Assembly (NCBI RefSeq): GCF_002310815.1
Contig: NZ_CP011033.1
Coordinates: 372,001-436,000, forward strand
Source of the DNA: Pseudoalteromonas tunicata
GTDB lineage: Bacteria > Pseudomonadota > Gammaproteobacteria > Enterobacterales > Alteromonadaceae
Length of the DNA: 64,000 nt
Reading direction: 5' to 3'
Position numbers and translations under genes: made by a program. A model generated the notes under the pieces. The model was not told where the DNA came from and made no database searches. It saw only the letters and a list, made by a program, of their open reading frames with translations. The stretch's first letter is position 1. Each line of letters begins with the position of its first letter. Shown here piece by piece: positions 1 through 7,858 of the stretch.

Positions 1-289
1 ATTGGCCTGTTACTTTTAGTTTATCGCCCATATCGGCTGATATTTGCAGGGCAAACACCGTTTCAGGTTCAAAAGTAAAATCATTACTGTATTGGCCTAC
101 ATCATAAAAATCAGCGGTAAAAATCTCGTCTCGTTTAGTGCCGGGTTTTAGCGGGTCTTCAACCGTGCCTAAGGTTTTACCTGCTACGATAGAACCAAAA
201 CCGGAAATACTGACTTCTGCTTGTGCAATATGTGATACACAACTTCCAGAAATAATTAATGCTAAGAGTGTTTTGTTAAAATGCTTCAT
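1..289 (-). CDS. Outer-membrane beta-barrel (porin-like) protein, N-terminal part
   Basis: The gene runs off the left edge, so only the first 96 codons are visible. It opens with a signal peptide (hydrophobic residues 8-18, likely cut after AQA at residues 22-24) followed by a sequence rich in short alternating strands (VSISGFGSIVAG) that resembles the first strands of an outer-membrane barrel. It begins 10 bases after the stop of the phosphate-binding-like gene on the same strand, with GGGACGG just upstream of the ATG, so the two are co-transcribed. The pairing of a small PstS-like periplasmic protein with an uncharacterised barrel is common in related marine bacteria. Substrate is not readable from this fragment; phosphate or another anion is a guess from the neighbour. 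Confidence 0.7.
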   Translation of the reverse strand, partial: MKHFNKTLLALIISGSCVSHIAQAEVSISGFGSIVAGKTLGTVEDPLKPGTKRDEIFTADFYDVGQYSNDFTFEPETVFALQISADMGDKLKVTGQ

Positions 290-299
290 ACCGTCCCAC

Positions 300-740
300 C
301 TAAAATTTAGCAATTACTTTGACATCATCAGTTACGGACGAAACGCTAACATAGCCAATCGCTCCTTTATTTGATGATATTGTTGAAATAATTTCGGCAT
401 CGGATGCAAGTTCCATCGGCATATTACCTTTACCTGTGAATACCAACTTAGACCAGTAAGCGTTTACTTGGCTGCTGGTTCGCCCAAGCACGCTTTGATT
501 GAATTCATCCCTTGTGCTCATGTTTTTTGCGGCATTCATAGGTATCGCAACATTTCCGTCGGGATAAGACTTCATCCGACCGGTAAATATTTTTTCGATA
601 TCTGCTTTTTCAAGAGTGGTATTGTTGGCGGTGTTAACAATTACGGCAATTTCGGCTGAGGCTCCAAAAGTGGTGGATAACCCTGAGAGCATGATGGCGG
701 CTAATATACTTAGTCGATTTACGTTACATGGTTTATGCAT
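300..740 (-). CDS. Small periplasmic phosphate-binding-like protein (PBP superfamily)
   Basis: A 146-residue exported protein. Signal peptide residues 1-29 end in ASA before EIAVIV. The rest matches the short PstS-like binding-protein fold: an IFTGR motif near residue 52, 'P-D-G' turn, a region R-D-E-F followed by a W-S-K-L-V-F-T-G segment, and a conserved GAIGYV near the C-terminus. It is about half the size of a full PstS, as is normal for this orphan group, which lacks its own ABC permease here. A GGGGAT ribosome site precedes the ATG. It probably feeds or regulates the barrel protein just downstream. Ligand identity is inferred from family only. Confidence 0.8.
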   Translation of the reverse strand: MHKPCNVNRLSILAAIMLSGLSTTFGASAEIAVIVNTANNTTLEKADIEKIFTGRMKSYPDGNVAIPMNAAKNMSTRDEFNQSVLGRTSSQVNAYWSKLVFTGKGNMPMELASDAEIISTISSNKGAIGYVSVSSVTDDVKVIAKF

Positions 741-1054
741 TATTAAATCCCCGATATTAACTCTGGCAGTAATATCTACCAGATTGTTTGTAGCAAGATA
801 ACTATAGAATTAGTCTGTAAATTCGCCAATTTTTGAGTTAATTAGGGAGGATAAGTGCAGTTTTTGCGCTATTGATATGCCATGAAGTTTAAAATAGCTA
901 TTTTAGCGCCCAATAAAAAATAGCTGCTAACTAGCGTTAAGATTACATATCACAATAATTGAATCTGATGATTTGTATCTATGATATCTAAGGGCCGCAA
1001 GGTTTCTAGATACAAGTTTTATATTAGAGAAAATCACATTGAGTGGAATGAATA
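741..1054. other. Intergenic region, no gene seen
   Basis: Roughly 310 bases between the phosphate-binding-like gene start and the terminator of the PepSY gene. It is AT-rich and carries short repeated words (AAATAGCT near 889 and 926), but no open reading frame with a ribosome site. It must hold the promoter of the leftward pair, but no confident -35/-10 can be named. Confidence 0.5.
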
Positions 1055-1086
1055 AAAGCCCCTTAAATTAATATAAATGGGGCTTT
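1055..1086 (-). terminator. Rho-independent terminator of the receptor/PepSY operon
   Basis: Arms AAAGCCCC (1055-1062) and GGGGCTTT (1079-1086) are perfectly complementary. Read on the minus strand the stem is followed by TTTATTC, and it lies about 87 bases after the PepSY stop codon. The loop of 16 bases is long, so strength is uncertain. Confidence 0.6.
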
Positions 1087-1172
1087 ATGGTTTAGAACCA
1101 AAGTGATTAAAATAGAATAATAATTATTAATTCACTGAGCTTAGCGTAAGCATTTTAGTGGTTAAGCGGCCC

Positions 1173-2327
1173 TTAATTTTGGCATCTTTTTGAGTTTAGT
1201 ACCGCTGAATCTGCATTAATCGAGTGAGATTTTCTAGCGCGTTTGTTTCGTCTTGAAATCCATAAATAAGCACCTGTAATCCCTAATAATAAAGGTGTTA
1301 AGCCAACGATGGTATAAATTACTTTGCTTGTGAGTCCGGCGAAATTGCCAAAATGAAGCTTTCTGAAGGTATCGACCATGACCATCACAAAAGATTGTTG
1401 TCGGATATCGTAACTATTAAGCAGATTACCTGTTTGGGCATCAAACGTTAAGGTGCTGCCATAATCACTTAAAAGGGGATTATTACTGCTGACTTTGCCA
1501 AACAAGGTGATTGGATATTTGGGCTCAGTTGGCATTAATACATAGGTTGTTTCAAACCCTGTTAGGTATTGTTCTGTTTGGGTGAACAGCTGTTCAAAAT
1601 TGAGATCACTATTGTATAAACGAGCGCTTATTTTATGATGCTCTTGCCCATCTTGGTGTTCTTGCCACTCATGAACATAAATAGCGATATTGTAATAACC
1701 TCCGGTGATGCCAAGTACTAATAAAATAGGTGACGCAAGGGTGCCAACCATTTTATGGAGATCACTAAAGACCACTAACAAGCGCTGATCCCACCGTAAG
1801 GTAAATATACGACGCCAAAAGTGTCGATAAATAATCAGACCTGAGATCCCTAAAAAAATTAAAAGTAAGGCAAAAATACTAGTAAAAGCCGTTCCTAAAT
1901 GCTCATCTAACCCTCTAATATCATTTAATAATAAAGTGTAGTGTAACTCAAGTAACCAATCGGTGAGATAATGACTCATCAGGGTCGGTTCACTGAGCTT
2001 GTCACCCGTAAATGGGTTGATATGCGCTTTATACCAAATATCTGTGCCCTGTTTTATAAGATATATCCGGTCTGCTTGGCCATTATTACCGAGTAACTCC
2101 CAACTGCCGAGCTCATAATCTGGATAGTGCTGATGGATTTGTTGCAATAATCGATTAGCATTAAGGCGTTGCTCGCCTTCAACCACAGCAGCGATATCTG
2201 GCATTAGCCACATATCGATTTCTGTTTTAAATACTAAAATACTGCCGGTAAGACAAATTAACATAAAGGGGATTAAGCAGAATAATCCCGCCCAGCCATG
2301 CATTTTGTAAAGTTGTTTTTTAGTCAT
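1173..2327 (-). CDS. PepSY-associated transmembrane protein (PiuB-like)
   Basis: An inner-membrane protein of 384 residues in the PepSY_TM family, often encoded beside siderophore receptors and thought to act in reduction or release of iron from ferrisiderophores. Starting at the ATG at 2327 (MTKKQLYKMHGW) gives the family's typical N-terminus 'K-x-H-x-W-x-G'; a TTG 33 bases upstream is less likely. Four or more membrane helices are visible (about residues 11-35, 133-160, 190-212 and 335-355), with a large periplasmic PepSY-like loop after the first. It follows the TonB receptor on the same strand with a 54-base gap containing a hairpin. Function in iron uptake is inferred from family and the upstream Fur box. 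Confidence 0.87.
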   Translation of the reverse strand: MTKKQLYKMHGWAGLFCLIPFMLICLTGSILVFKTEIDMWLMPDIAAVVEGEQRLNANRLLQQIHQHYPDYELGSWELLGNNGQADRIYLIKQGTDIWYKAHINPFTGDKLSEPTLMSHYLTDWLLELHYTLLLNDIRGLDEHLGTAFTSIFALLLIFLGISGLIIYRHFWRRIFTLRWDQRLLVVFSDLHKMVGTLASPILLVLGITGGYYNIAIYVHEWQEHQDGQEHHKISARLYNSDLNFEQLFTQTEQYLTGFETTYVLMPTEPKYPITLFGKVSSNNPLLSDYGSTLTFDAQTGNLLNSYDIRQQSFVMVMVDTFRKLHFGNFAGLTSKVIYTIVGLTPLLLGITGAYLWISRRNKRARKSHSINADSAVLNSKRCQN

Positions 2328-2350
2328 TCTTATACCATTAAAACGGTTAA

Positions 2351-2370
2351 AGCACGGCAAATGCCGTGCT
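2351..2370 (-). terminator. Perfect hairpin between receptor and PepSY genes, possible attenuator
   Basis: The 20-base sequence AGCACGGCAAATGCCGTGCT is self-complementary and sits 11 bases after the receptor stop codon. On the minus strand it is followed only by TTTAACC, so it may terminate partially or protect the 3' end of the receptor message, giving less PepSY protein than receptor. On the plus strand it is followed by TTTTTA. Confidence 0.5.
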
Positions 2371-2381
2371 TTTTAGTTAAA

Positions 2382-4532
2382 TTAAAATGCCCAATTGAGG
2401 CTCACACTATAATGCTGTGGTGGTGCATAAAATCCTTGTGCCCATTGCAAGCTATTAAGGTATTTTTTATTCGTAATGTTGTTAGCATTGAAGGCCAATG
2501 CAAGGTGTTTATTAATGTCGTAAGACGCCATTAAATTAATGCGAGTGACTGCAGGTTGGTGAGTTATTATCTCTTGACCAGCATTGGCGTAAAGTGCAGA
2601 AACAACCCCTTGATTACGCCAAATAGCCTCCTGCCATTTGGCATTAACGCCAAAACGCAGACCATCTAGTAATGTAGGAGACCAGGTGAGCGATATATCG
2701 ACAGAACGTTTGACAGTATAAGCACTGACTTGTTCATCGCCATCAATAGCAAAATCAGTTAGACCCACTACCCCATTGAGTGTGTCACTCAGTTTGCCCG
2801 CGACTTCAAACTCAATTCCTTTGCTTGAAATGCCGTCTGCAGCTTTGTAAACATCTTCTTCAATACCAGTAACGGGATTGGGCGCTTTTGCCGCAGGGAC
2901 CGCTAAATTGACTTGTTTGATGTCAAACCAAGCCGCCGTAAGCAGGGCATCACCGTCAAATAAGTCGGCTTTAATACCAACTTCGGTTGCTTGGCCCGTG
3001 AGTGGAGCGATAAGGTCCCAATTGGCATCGCGTTCTTTTTGCGACATAAAGGTTTCGGTATAGCTGCTGTATGCAGTAATCGCATCAGTGAGTACGTATG
3101 TTAGGCCAAGGTAAGGGACGACCTTATCATCGTCACGCAATTGCGGTTTGTTGTAGGATTCACCTTGCGTTTGCCAGCGGTTATAACGCATTCCTGTGAG
3201 TAAGTGCAGGCCATCTGCAAGATTAAAACGTGCAGAAAGGTACGCTGATGTTTGCGTATTTTCAACTTGGCCACCGGTCAAACCATCAATGAATTCTGGA
3301 TAAGGGGTATTTCCAGTAAAGTCTTCAATGCGTGGCATAGTAGGGAAGCCATTGCCAGTATGAAAATCATATAAAGAAACATCAATATAATCTAAGCGTG
3401 CATAACTGGCTCCAGCCACCAGTTCATGAGCGCGGCCAAACGCATTAAAACTACCACTGACATAAGCATCAAACATATCTTGTTTATCATTTATATCGTA
3501 CTCGCTGGCATAACCTGTGAGGCCTAAACCAGTTTTTGGGTCTAGACCCACTGCGCTGTCGGTTAGATAGGTATAAAATAATTCAGAGTCTTCATCGGTA
3601 CGCACGCGGTTGTACATTAAACGAAGTTGCCAATCAGGAGAGATGTTATGGCTAAAATCAATAAAACTGCGGCTTTCATTGACATCCCATCGCGACCAGT
3701 TGGCAGATGTATTGGTGTTTATTGCATAGTCAGTGGCCGTTCCATCGCCATAATACAGCGTCAATGCGCCCCATAAATTGCCTTTAGATTGATTGCTGTG
3801 CTCACTGTGGCCAAAAGTAATGAGCGTATCTGCATTAAACGCATAATCAAGCACACCATAAACAAGTTGGCTATTTGTTGAATAGCGATCTAAATAAGAC
3901 TCTGATTTATCTTGGCTGAGCACTGCGCGCGCACGTAATGAGTCTGTTATGGCACCTGAAATATCGCTTTCAAATCGTTGTTTATCCCAAGAGCCAAAAG
4001 TGGTGCTGAAATTTACCATCAAATCAGTGGTGGGGCGTTTACGTTTTAAGCTAATGGTGGCCGATGGGCTACCTGCCCCTGTCATAATGCCATTGGCACC
4101 GCGCACTATTTCGACTTGATCATACAGCGCCATGTCCATTTGGCCATGCGTATTGTCATTAATCAGCGGTAAACCTAGCCCGTCGATTTGAATGTTATTG
4201 ACCGCAAAACCTCGGGCATTGTAATAAGTGCGATCAGTTTCTATTTGTTCAACATTAATAGCAGCAGTATTGTTAAGCACATCATTCATATTTGATAAAG
4301 CAAAATCTTTTATTTGCTGTTGCCCAACAACAGAGATTGCCTGCGGGGTTTCTTTTGCCAAGATCCCTAGTTTACTTGCAACATTGGTTGAGCTTGGTTT
4401 GTACTGATTATATTGGTCACCCGAAACAGTAATTTTTTCAATCGAATCGTCTGCAATTGTATTTGCGTAAGTGGGTTGCGTAAGAATTGATGAAACGGCC
4501 AAAGCAATAAGTGATAAATGCGAAAACGGCAT
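2382..4532 (-). CDS. TonB-dependent siderophore receptor
   Basis: A 716-residue outer-membrane receptor of the TIGR01783 type that takes up ferric siderophores. Signal peptide residues 1-23 end at YANTIADD; a TonB box-like stretch IEKITVSG follows. The plug domain spans about residues 50-165 (QAISVVGQQQIKDF, then NARGFAVNNIQIDG and VEIVRGANGIMTGAGSPSA), and the remainder forms the 22-strand barrel ending in the aromatic LNWAF. The sequence resembles FhuE/FpvA-like receptors for hydroxamate siderophores, but ligand specificity cannot be read. A Fur box lies about 50 bases upstream, and a PepSY membrane protein follows in the same transcript. Confidence 0.93.
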   Translation of the reverse strand: MPFSHLSLIALAVSSILTQPTYANTIADDSIEKITVSGDQYNQYKPSSTNVASKLGILAKETPQAISVVGQQQIKDFALSNMNDVLNNTAAINVEQIETDRTYYNARGFAVNNIQIDGLGLPLINDNTHGQMDMALYDQVEIVRGANGIMTGAGSPSATISLKRKRPTTDLMVNFSTTFGSWDKQRFESDISGAITDSLRARAVLSQDKSESYLDRYSTNSQLVYGVLDYAFNADTLITFGHSEHSNQSKGNLWGALTLYYGDGTATDYAINTNTSANWSRWDVNESRSFIDFSHNISPDWQLRLMYNRVRTDEDSELFYTYLTDSAVGLDPKTGLGLTGYASEYDINDKQDMFDAYVSGSFNAFGRAHELVAGASYARLDYIDVSLYDFHTGNGFPTMPRIEDFTGNTPYPEFIDGLTGGQVENTQTSAYLSARFNLADGLHLLTGMRYNRWQTQGESYNKPQLRDDDKVVPYLGLTYVLTDAITAYSSYTETFMSQKERDANWDLIAPLTGQATEVGIKADLFDGDALLTAAWFDIKQVNLAVPAAKAPNPVTGIEEDVYKAADGISSKGIEFEVAGKLSDTLNGVVGLTDFAIDGDEQVSAYTVKRSVDISLTWSPTLLDGLRFGVNAKWQEAIWRNQGVVSALYANAGQEIITHQPAVTRINLMASYDINKHLALAFNANNITNKKYLNSLQWAQGFYAPPQHYSVSLNWAF

Positions 4533-4580
4533 GATTATCCTGTAATTAAGAACAACAATTTTTAATTATAGTAATTCAAA

Positions 4581-4595
4581 TGATAATTATTATCA
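4581..4595 (-). promoter_or_regulatory. Fur box upstream of the siderophore receptor
   Basis: TGATAATTATTATCA is a perfect 15-base palindrome matching the inverted 7-1-7 core of Fur sites. It lies 49-63 bases before the receptor ATG, where a repressor would block the promoter. Iron-replete repression is inferred from family knowledge. Confidence 0.85.
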
Positions 4596-4804
4596 ATTGC
4601 TTTATTGTTCGTTAAGTACTCTGCTTTGGTAAGAAAAAATCATGGTACTTGATTATAGAGTTACTGTTTTATTTGTATCATTAATGGGAACATTGACTCG
4701 GGTGTTTAACCGCAATAGAAGATGAATCAACGGCGCAGTATTTTATTCGAGCCAGTTCTCTTACAATTTTGTATCATCAGGTTTAATCATTTAAAGGGGT
4801 TAAT

Positions 4805-5224
4805 ATGAAACACGTTGTGCGAGTGGGTATTGCTGTGATCATTAAACGTGGCAACCGTATTTTATTGGGGGAGCGGCTTGGTGCACATGGCGCTCATACT
4901 TGGGCAACACCCGGTGGCCATTTAGAGTTTGGTGAAAGCATTGAGCAATGCGCCAAGCGCGAAGTGTTTGAAGAAACAGGGTTGGTTGTTTCAGCGTTGC
5001 AAAAACTCGGTTTTACTAATGATATTTTTGTAAAAGACGGCAAACATTATGTCACTTTATTTATGCTTGCTGAGTGCGAAGAGGGTGAGGCGCAGGTTTT
5101 AGAGCCTAACAAATGTGTGCAATGGCAATGGTTTGCGCAAAACACTTTACCAGAACCACTCTTTTTATCGTTAGCTAACTTTTTAGCAGAGCAGCCTGAT
5201 TTAGTATTTAGCGATGTTGAGTAA
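4805..5224 (+). CDS. Nudix hydrolase
   Basis: A soluble 139-residue Nudix enzyme that hydrolyses a nucleoside diphosphate linked to another moiety. The Nudix box is complete: GG-x-LEFGES-x6-REV-x-EETGL at about residues 39-61, with the metal-binding REVFEE core. The length and the early TWATPGGHLE segment resemble the NUDT15/MutT-like subgroup (nucleotide triphosphate pyrophosphatases), but substrate cannot be set. A strong ribosome site AAAGGGG precedes the ATG by 6 bases. It stands alone between divergent and unrelated neighbours. Confidence 0.9.
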   Translation: MKHVVRVGIAVIIKRGNRILLGERLGAHGAHTWATPGGHLEFGESIEQCAKREVFEETGLVVSALQKLGFTNDIFVKDGKHYVTLFMLAECEEGEAQVLEPNKCVQWQWFAQNTLPEPLFLSLANFLAEQPDLVFSDVE

Positions 5225-5640
5225 GTAAAGTCTGTAATTGAGTTTATATCAGATTGATTTATATTTTTTTAGATCAAAGTACTTCACTCAGACTTATGGA
5301 TAAATAAAAAAAATACTCATAAAGATGTTGAGATTGAAATTTAAACAATTATTTTTCATAGGCTTATTGTTATGTACAGGCTGTAGTGTAATTGAAAAAA
5401 AATCACAGATACTGTGACTCAAAAGTATATCACTCTAAAATATCTTAATGGCTTTGTATTTCAGTGACTGGAATTACCGCGTACCTAAAAAATAAATTAA
5501 ATTATAAGCTATAACAAAAAATAGCATCATTTTGTTCCTAAAATGTGTAATTTCACTGTCACAGCACTATGTTATTAATATGTTAAATTAATATTTGCTG
5601 TGATTTACTTATCAAAACGTTATCTTATCAATTTGCAATT
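5225..5640. other. Gap between Nudix and cytochrome genes
   Basis: About 415 bases. It contains a 30-codon lipoprotein-like reading frame (5325-5417, listed separately) and an inverted repeat TCACAGCA (5559-5566) / TGCTGTGA (5596-5603) 37 bases before the cytochrome gene, which could be an operator. No other gene is visible. Confidence 0.5.
5325..5417 (+). CDS. Tiny lipoprotein-like ORF or remnant
   Basis: A 30-codon frame starts with positively charged residues, continues with a hydrophobic stretch (FFIGLLLCTG) and a Cys followed by Ser (TGCSVIEKK), which is the layout of a type II signal peptide, then stops. The -3 position is Cys rather than Leu, so the lipobox is imperfect. It may be an entericidin-like mini-lipoprotein or the 5' stub of a decayed lipoprotein gene. 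Only a weak AAAG ribosome site precedes it. Confidence 0.3.
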   Translation: MLRLKFKQLFFIGLLLCTGCSVIEKKSQIL

Positions 5641-7164
5641 TTGCATCTATTGGCAATTGTATTGCTTTTTACCAGTCTTTTAACAGGCTTACGGATTAGT
5701 TTAGTCAGCCATGATACTTTTGCGTTTTTATCAGCCATTTTACCGCAAGGCCGTGTCCATCAGTGGCATTTTTATAGCGGCGTAATACTCAGTTGTGTCG
5801 CAGTGTTTTATTTACTTCGCGTAAAAAAAATCCGGCCTGTTCGTCAACTTCTTAATACTAAGCAGCGTTATCATCGCTTTATTAATCGTATTGGCTATCT
5901 TGGATTAACGTTAACTTTGTTGACTGGCTGGTTGCATTGGCTGGCACTGGATTTAGCTTGGTTTAATGGTAATTGGCATTATTTGAGTGTCTTCACTATT
6001 TTACTGTATTTGGTATTGCATGGTTATGTGTATTGGCTTGAATGTGGTGTCGGTATTTTCAAACGAGTTTTCCCAAGAAGGCTTATTTATCAACCAGTTG
6101 TTTGGTTGAGTTTGTCTTGTAGTTTTGGTTTCGCTTTGCTGGTTTATGCCTTGGTTGTAAGCCCCTTAAAAACAAAAGCACTTGTTGTTCAACCGATCCC
6201 TTTAGCGACCGTGATAGATATTGATGGCCAAGGAAATGAAGCGAGCTGGCAATACGCCCCTGCGATAATAATACAGACTCATGGTGGGGCCAATTTTGTC
6301 AATGGTCAAACCAAGGTCGAAATTAAAGCGCTGTCTAATTCAGAGGAGGTCTATTTTTTATTTCGCTGGGCTGATCCGAGTGCAAGCTTATTACACTTGC
6401 CGCTTGAAAAAACACTTGATGGTTGGCAGGTCAAAGAGCATGGTTTTTATCAATTTAATGAAACGAAATTCTATGAAGATAAGTTTGCGGTCATGCTCTC
6501 GCCAAGTTGTGAGCATGGTGGTGATGGCACTACGCATTTAGGGCCTGAACCTTTAGCGGGTAAACCTAAAAATTTTCATGGCAAAGGTTATCATGCCAGT
6601 TTAGATGGAAAACCCCGAGATCTGTGGCATTGGAAGGCATTGCGCACCAATGATATGTTTTTGGCCGATGATAACCATATTGGCGCCCCTTTATTAGCGC
6701 AAAGTGGCAGTCGTCGTTATAGTGCTGGGTACTTTGTTGATAGCAAAGAAAGCGGCGCTTATGTGATGAATTGGCAGTGGTATTCCCCTAAGGGTATTAC
6801 GCCTAAACGTTTACCTAAAGACTCAAACCTATCTCTCAACCTGGCTTTAGCTGCGTCGGTCGCCCCTTGGTTTGATTATCAACCCTATCAGGCATCGTTA
6901 GATTCATACCCTGTAGGCAGTGTTTTGCCTTCGGTGCTGTATCGCTCCAATCGTTTTGAAGGTGATCGTGCTGATGTCAGGGCTCGGGGTGAGTGGCTTG
7001 ATGGTTTTTGGACACTTGAAATGGTACGTAAACGCGAGATTCGTTCACCTAATGATGTGCCATTAGTACAAGGCACTTGTATGTGGGTTTCGGCATTTGA
7101 TGCTTCACAAATTGCCCATACTCGCCACGACCGTCCTGTGCAATTGGTATTTAGCTCGCTATGA
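5641..7164 (+). CDS. Cytochrome b561-like membrane protein fused to an ethylbenzene-dehydrogenase-type haem domain
   Basis: Two parts are visible. Residues 1-180 form about five membrane helices in the style of bacterial cytochrome b561 (LHLLAIVLLFTSLLTGLRIS, HQWHFYSGV, HRFINRIGYLGLTLTLLTGWLHW) with several His that could ligate haem. Residues 190-507 match the EB_dh family (PF09459), a beta-sandwich that binds one haem b in DMSO-reductase-family gamma subunits: see DGQGNEASW and the FRWADP strand. The fusion suggests electron transfer between the quinone pool and a periplasmic partner. The start is odd: no ATG fits, the called TTG at 5641 lacks a ribosome site, and homology-like sequence (IKTLSYQFAI) continues upstream to a stop at 5584, so a rare ATT/ATC start is possible. 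It overlaps the next gene by four bases. Confidence 0.82.
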   Translation: MHLLAIVLLFTSLLTGLRISLVSHDTFAFLSAILPQGRVHQWHFYSGVILSCVAVFYLLRVKKIRPVRQLLNTKQRYHRFINRIGYLGLTLTLLTGWLHWLALDLAWFNGNWHYLSVFTILLYLVLHGYVYWLECGVGIFKRVFPRRLIYQPVVWLSLSCSFGFALLVYALVVSPLKTKALVVQPIPLATVIDIDGQGNEASWQYAPAIIIQTHGGANFVNGQTKVEIKALSNSEEVYFLFRWADPSASLLHLPLEKTLDGWQVKEHGFYQFNETKFYEDKFAVMLSPSCEHGGDGTTHLGPEPLAGKPKNFHGKGYHASLDGKPRDLWHWKALRTNDMFLADDNHIGAPLLAQSGSRRYSAGYFVDSKESGAYVMNWQWYSPKGITPKRLPKDSNLSLNLALAASVAPWFDYQPYQASLDSYPVGSVLPSVLYRSNRFEGDRADVRARGEWLDGFWTLEMVRKREIRSPNDVPLVQGTCMWVSAFDASQIAHTRHDRPVQLVFSSL

Positions 7165-7826
7165 AAAATCGCATGTTACTTTCACTTATGCTGCTAGGAC
7201 TGATTGGTTTTTTGAGTTATCGCGATCATTCGCTCCCTTTACAAACGCAAGATAGCCGCTGGCAAAAAATTAACCGTGCGGGCGTAAAGTTATCGGCTTG
7301 GCAAGGACCTTGGAGCTGTGTTTATGACCTAGAACAACATCTACTTTGGGAAGTTAAAACCAATGATGAATCGATTCATGATGGTGATTGGACGTACTCG
7401 TGGTTTATTGCCCAGCAAGGTCAAGCTAACAGTGGCGATTGCTATTTTGAACAAGCGCGATGTGATACCACAGACTTAATTAATCGCAGTAATCAAACTC
7501 AATTGTGTGGGGTGCAAGGATGGCGGTTGCCTACGCAAGCAGAGTTAACAGCTTTGTTGCAACACCATGACAGAGTAGGTCAAGTGCATGTTGCTACTGA
7601 TTATTTTTTGCATCTTAAACATGGCGATTATTGGACATCTAATGCAAATCAACCTTTATCGGGTATTTACCAACATTTGAAACAAGGCGCTATTGCCATC
7701 AATATGAGTCAAGGAAGTGTTGTTACCTTACCTTATCGTAATGCTGCTTTTGTGATGCTGGTCAGTGATGTGAACCCAAAAGGAATTAATACAACAGTTC
7801 ATTCACCACAAAACAGAGTCCACTAA
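7161..7826 (+). CDS. Membrane-anchored or exported Lcl-domain (DUF1566) protein
   Basis: The 221-residue product begins with a hydrophobic helix (residues 4-20) that is either a signal peptide or an anchor. Residues about 45-200 carry the Lcl C-terminal-domain pattern (PF07603): VYDLEQHLLWEVK, three or four paired Cys, GWRLPTQAEL, then GDYWTSN. Such domains occur on secreted proteins of marine bacteria, some linked to cell-surface adhesion; no enzyme activity is known for most. Its ATG overlaps the cytochrome stop (ATGA), so the two are translationally coupled and probably work together, perhaps as a periplasmic partner of the haem domain. Confidence 0.8.
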   Translation: MKNRMLLSLMLLGLIGFLSYRDHSLPLQTQDSRWQKINRAGVKLSAWQGPWSCVYDLEQHLLWEVKTNDESIHDGDWTYSWFIAQQGQANSGDCYFEQARCDTTDLINRSNQTQLCGVQGWRLPTQAELTALLQHHDRVGQVHVATDYFLHLKHGDYWTSNANQPLSGIYQHLKQGAIAINMSQGSVVTLPYRNAAFVMLVSDVNPKGINTTVHSPQNRVH

Positions 7827-7858
7827 AAATGGCTGTTTTGATTTAAAAGGAGCACACA

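Noticed and set aside
5559..5603. TCACAGCA/TGCTGTGA as a CRP site
   Set aside because: The spacing of 29 bases does not fit the 6-base spacer of a CRP box and the arm order is reversed.
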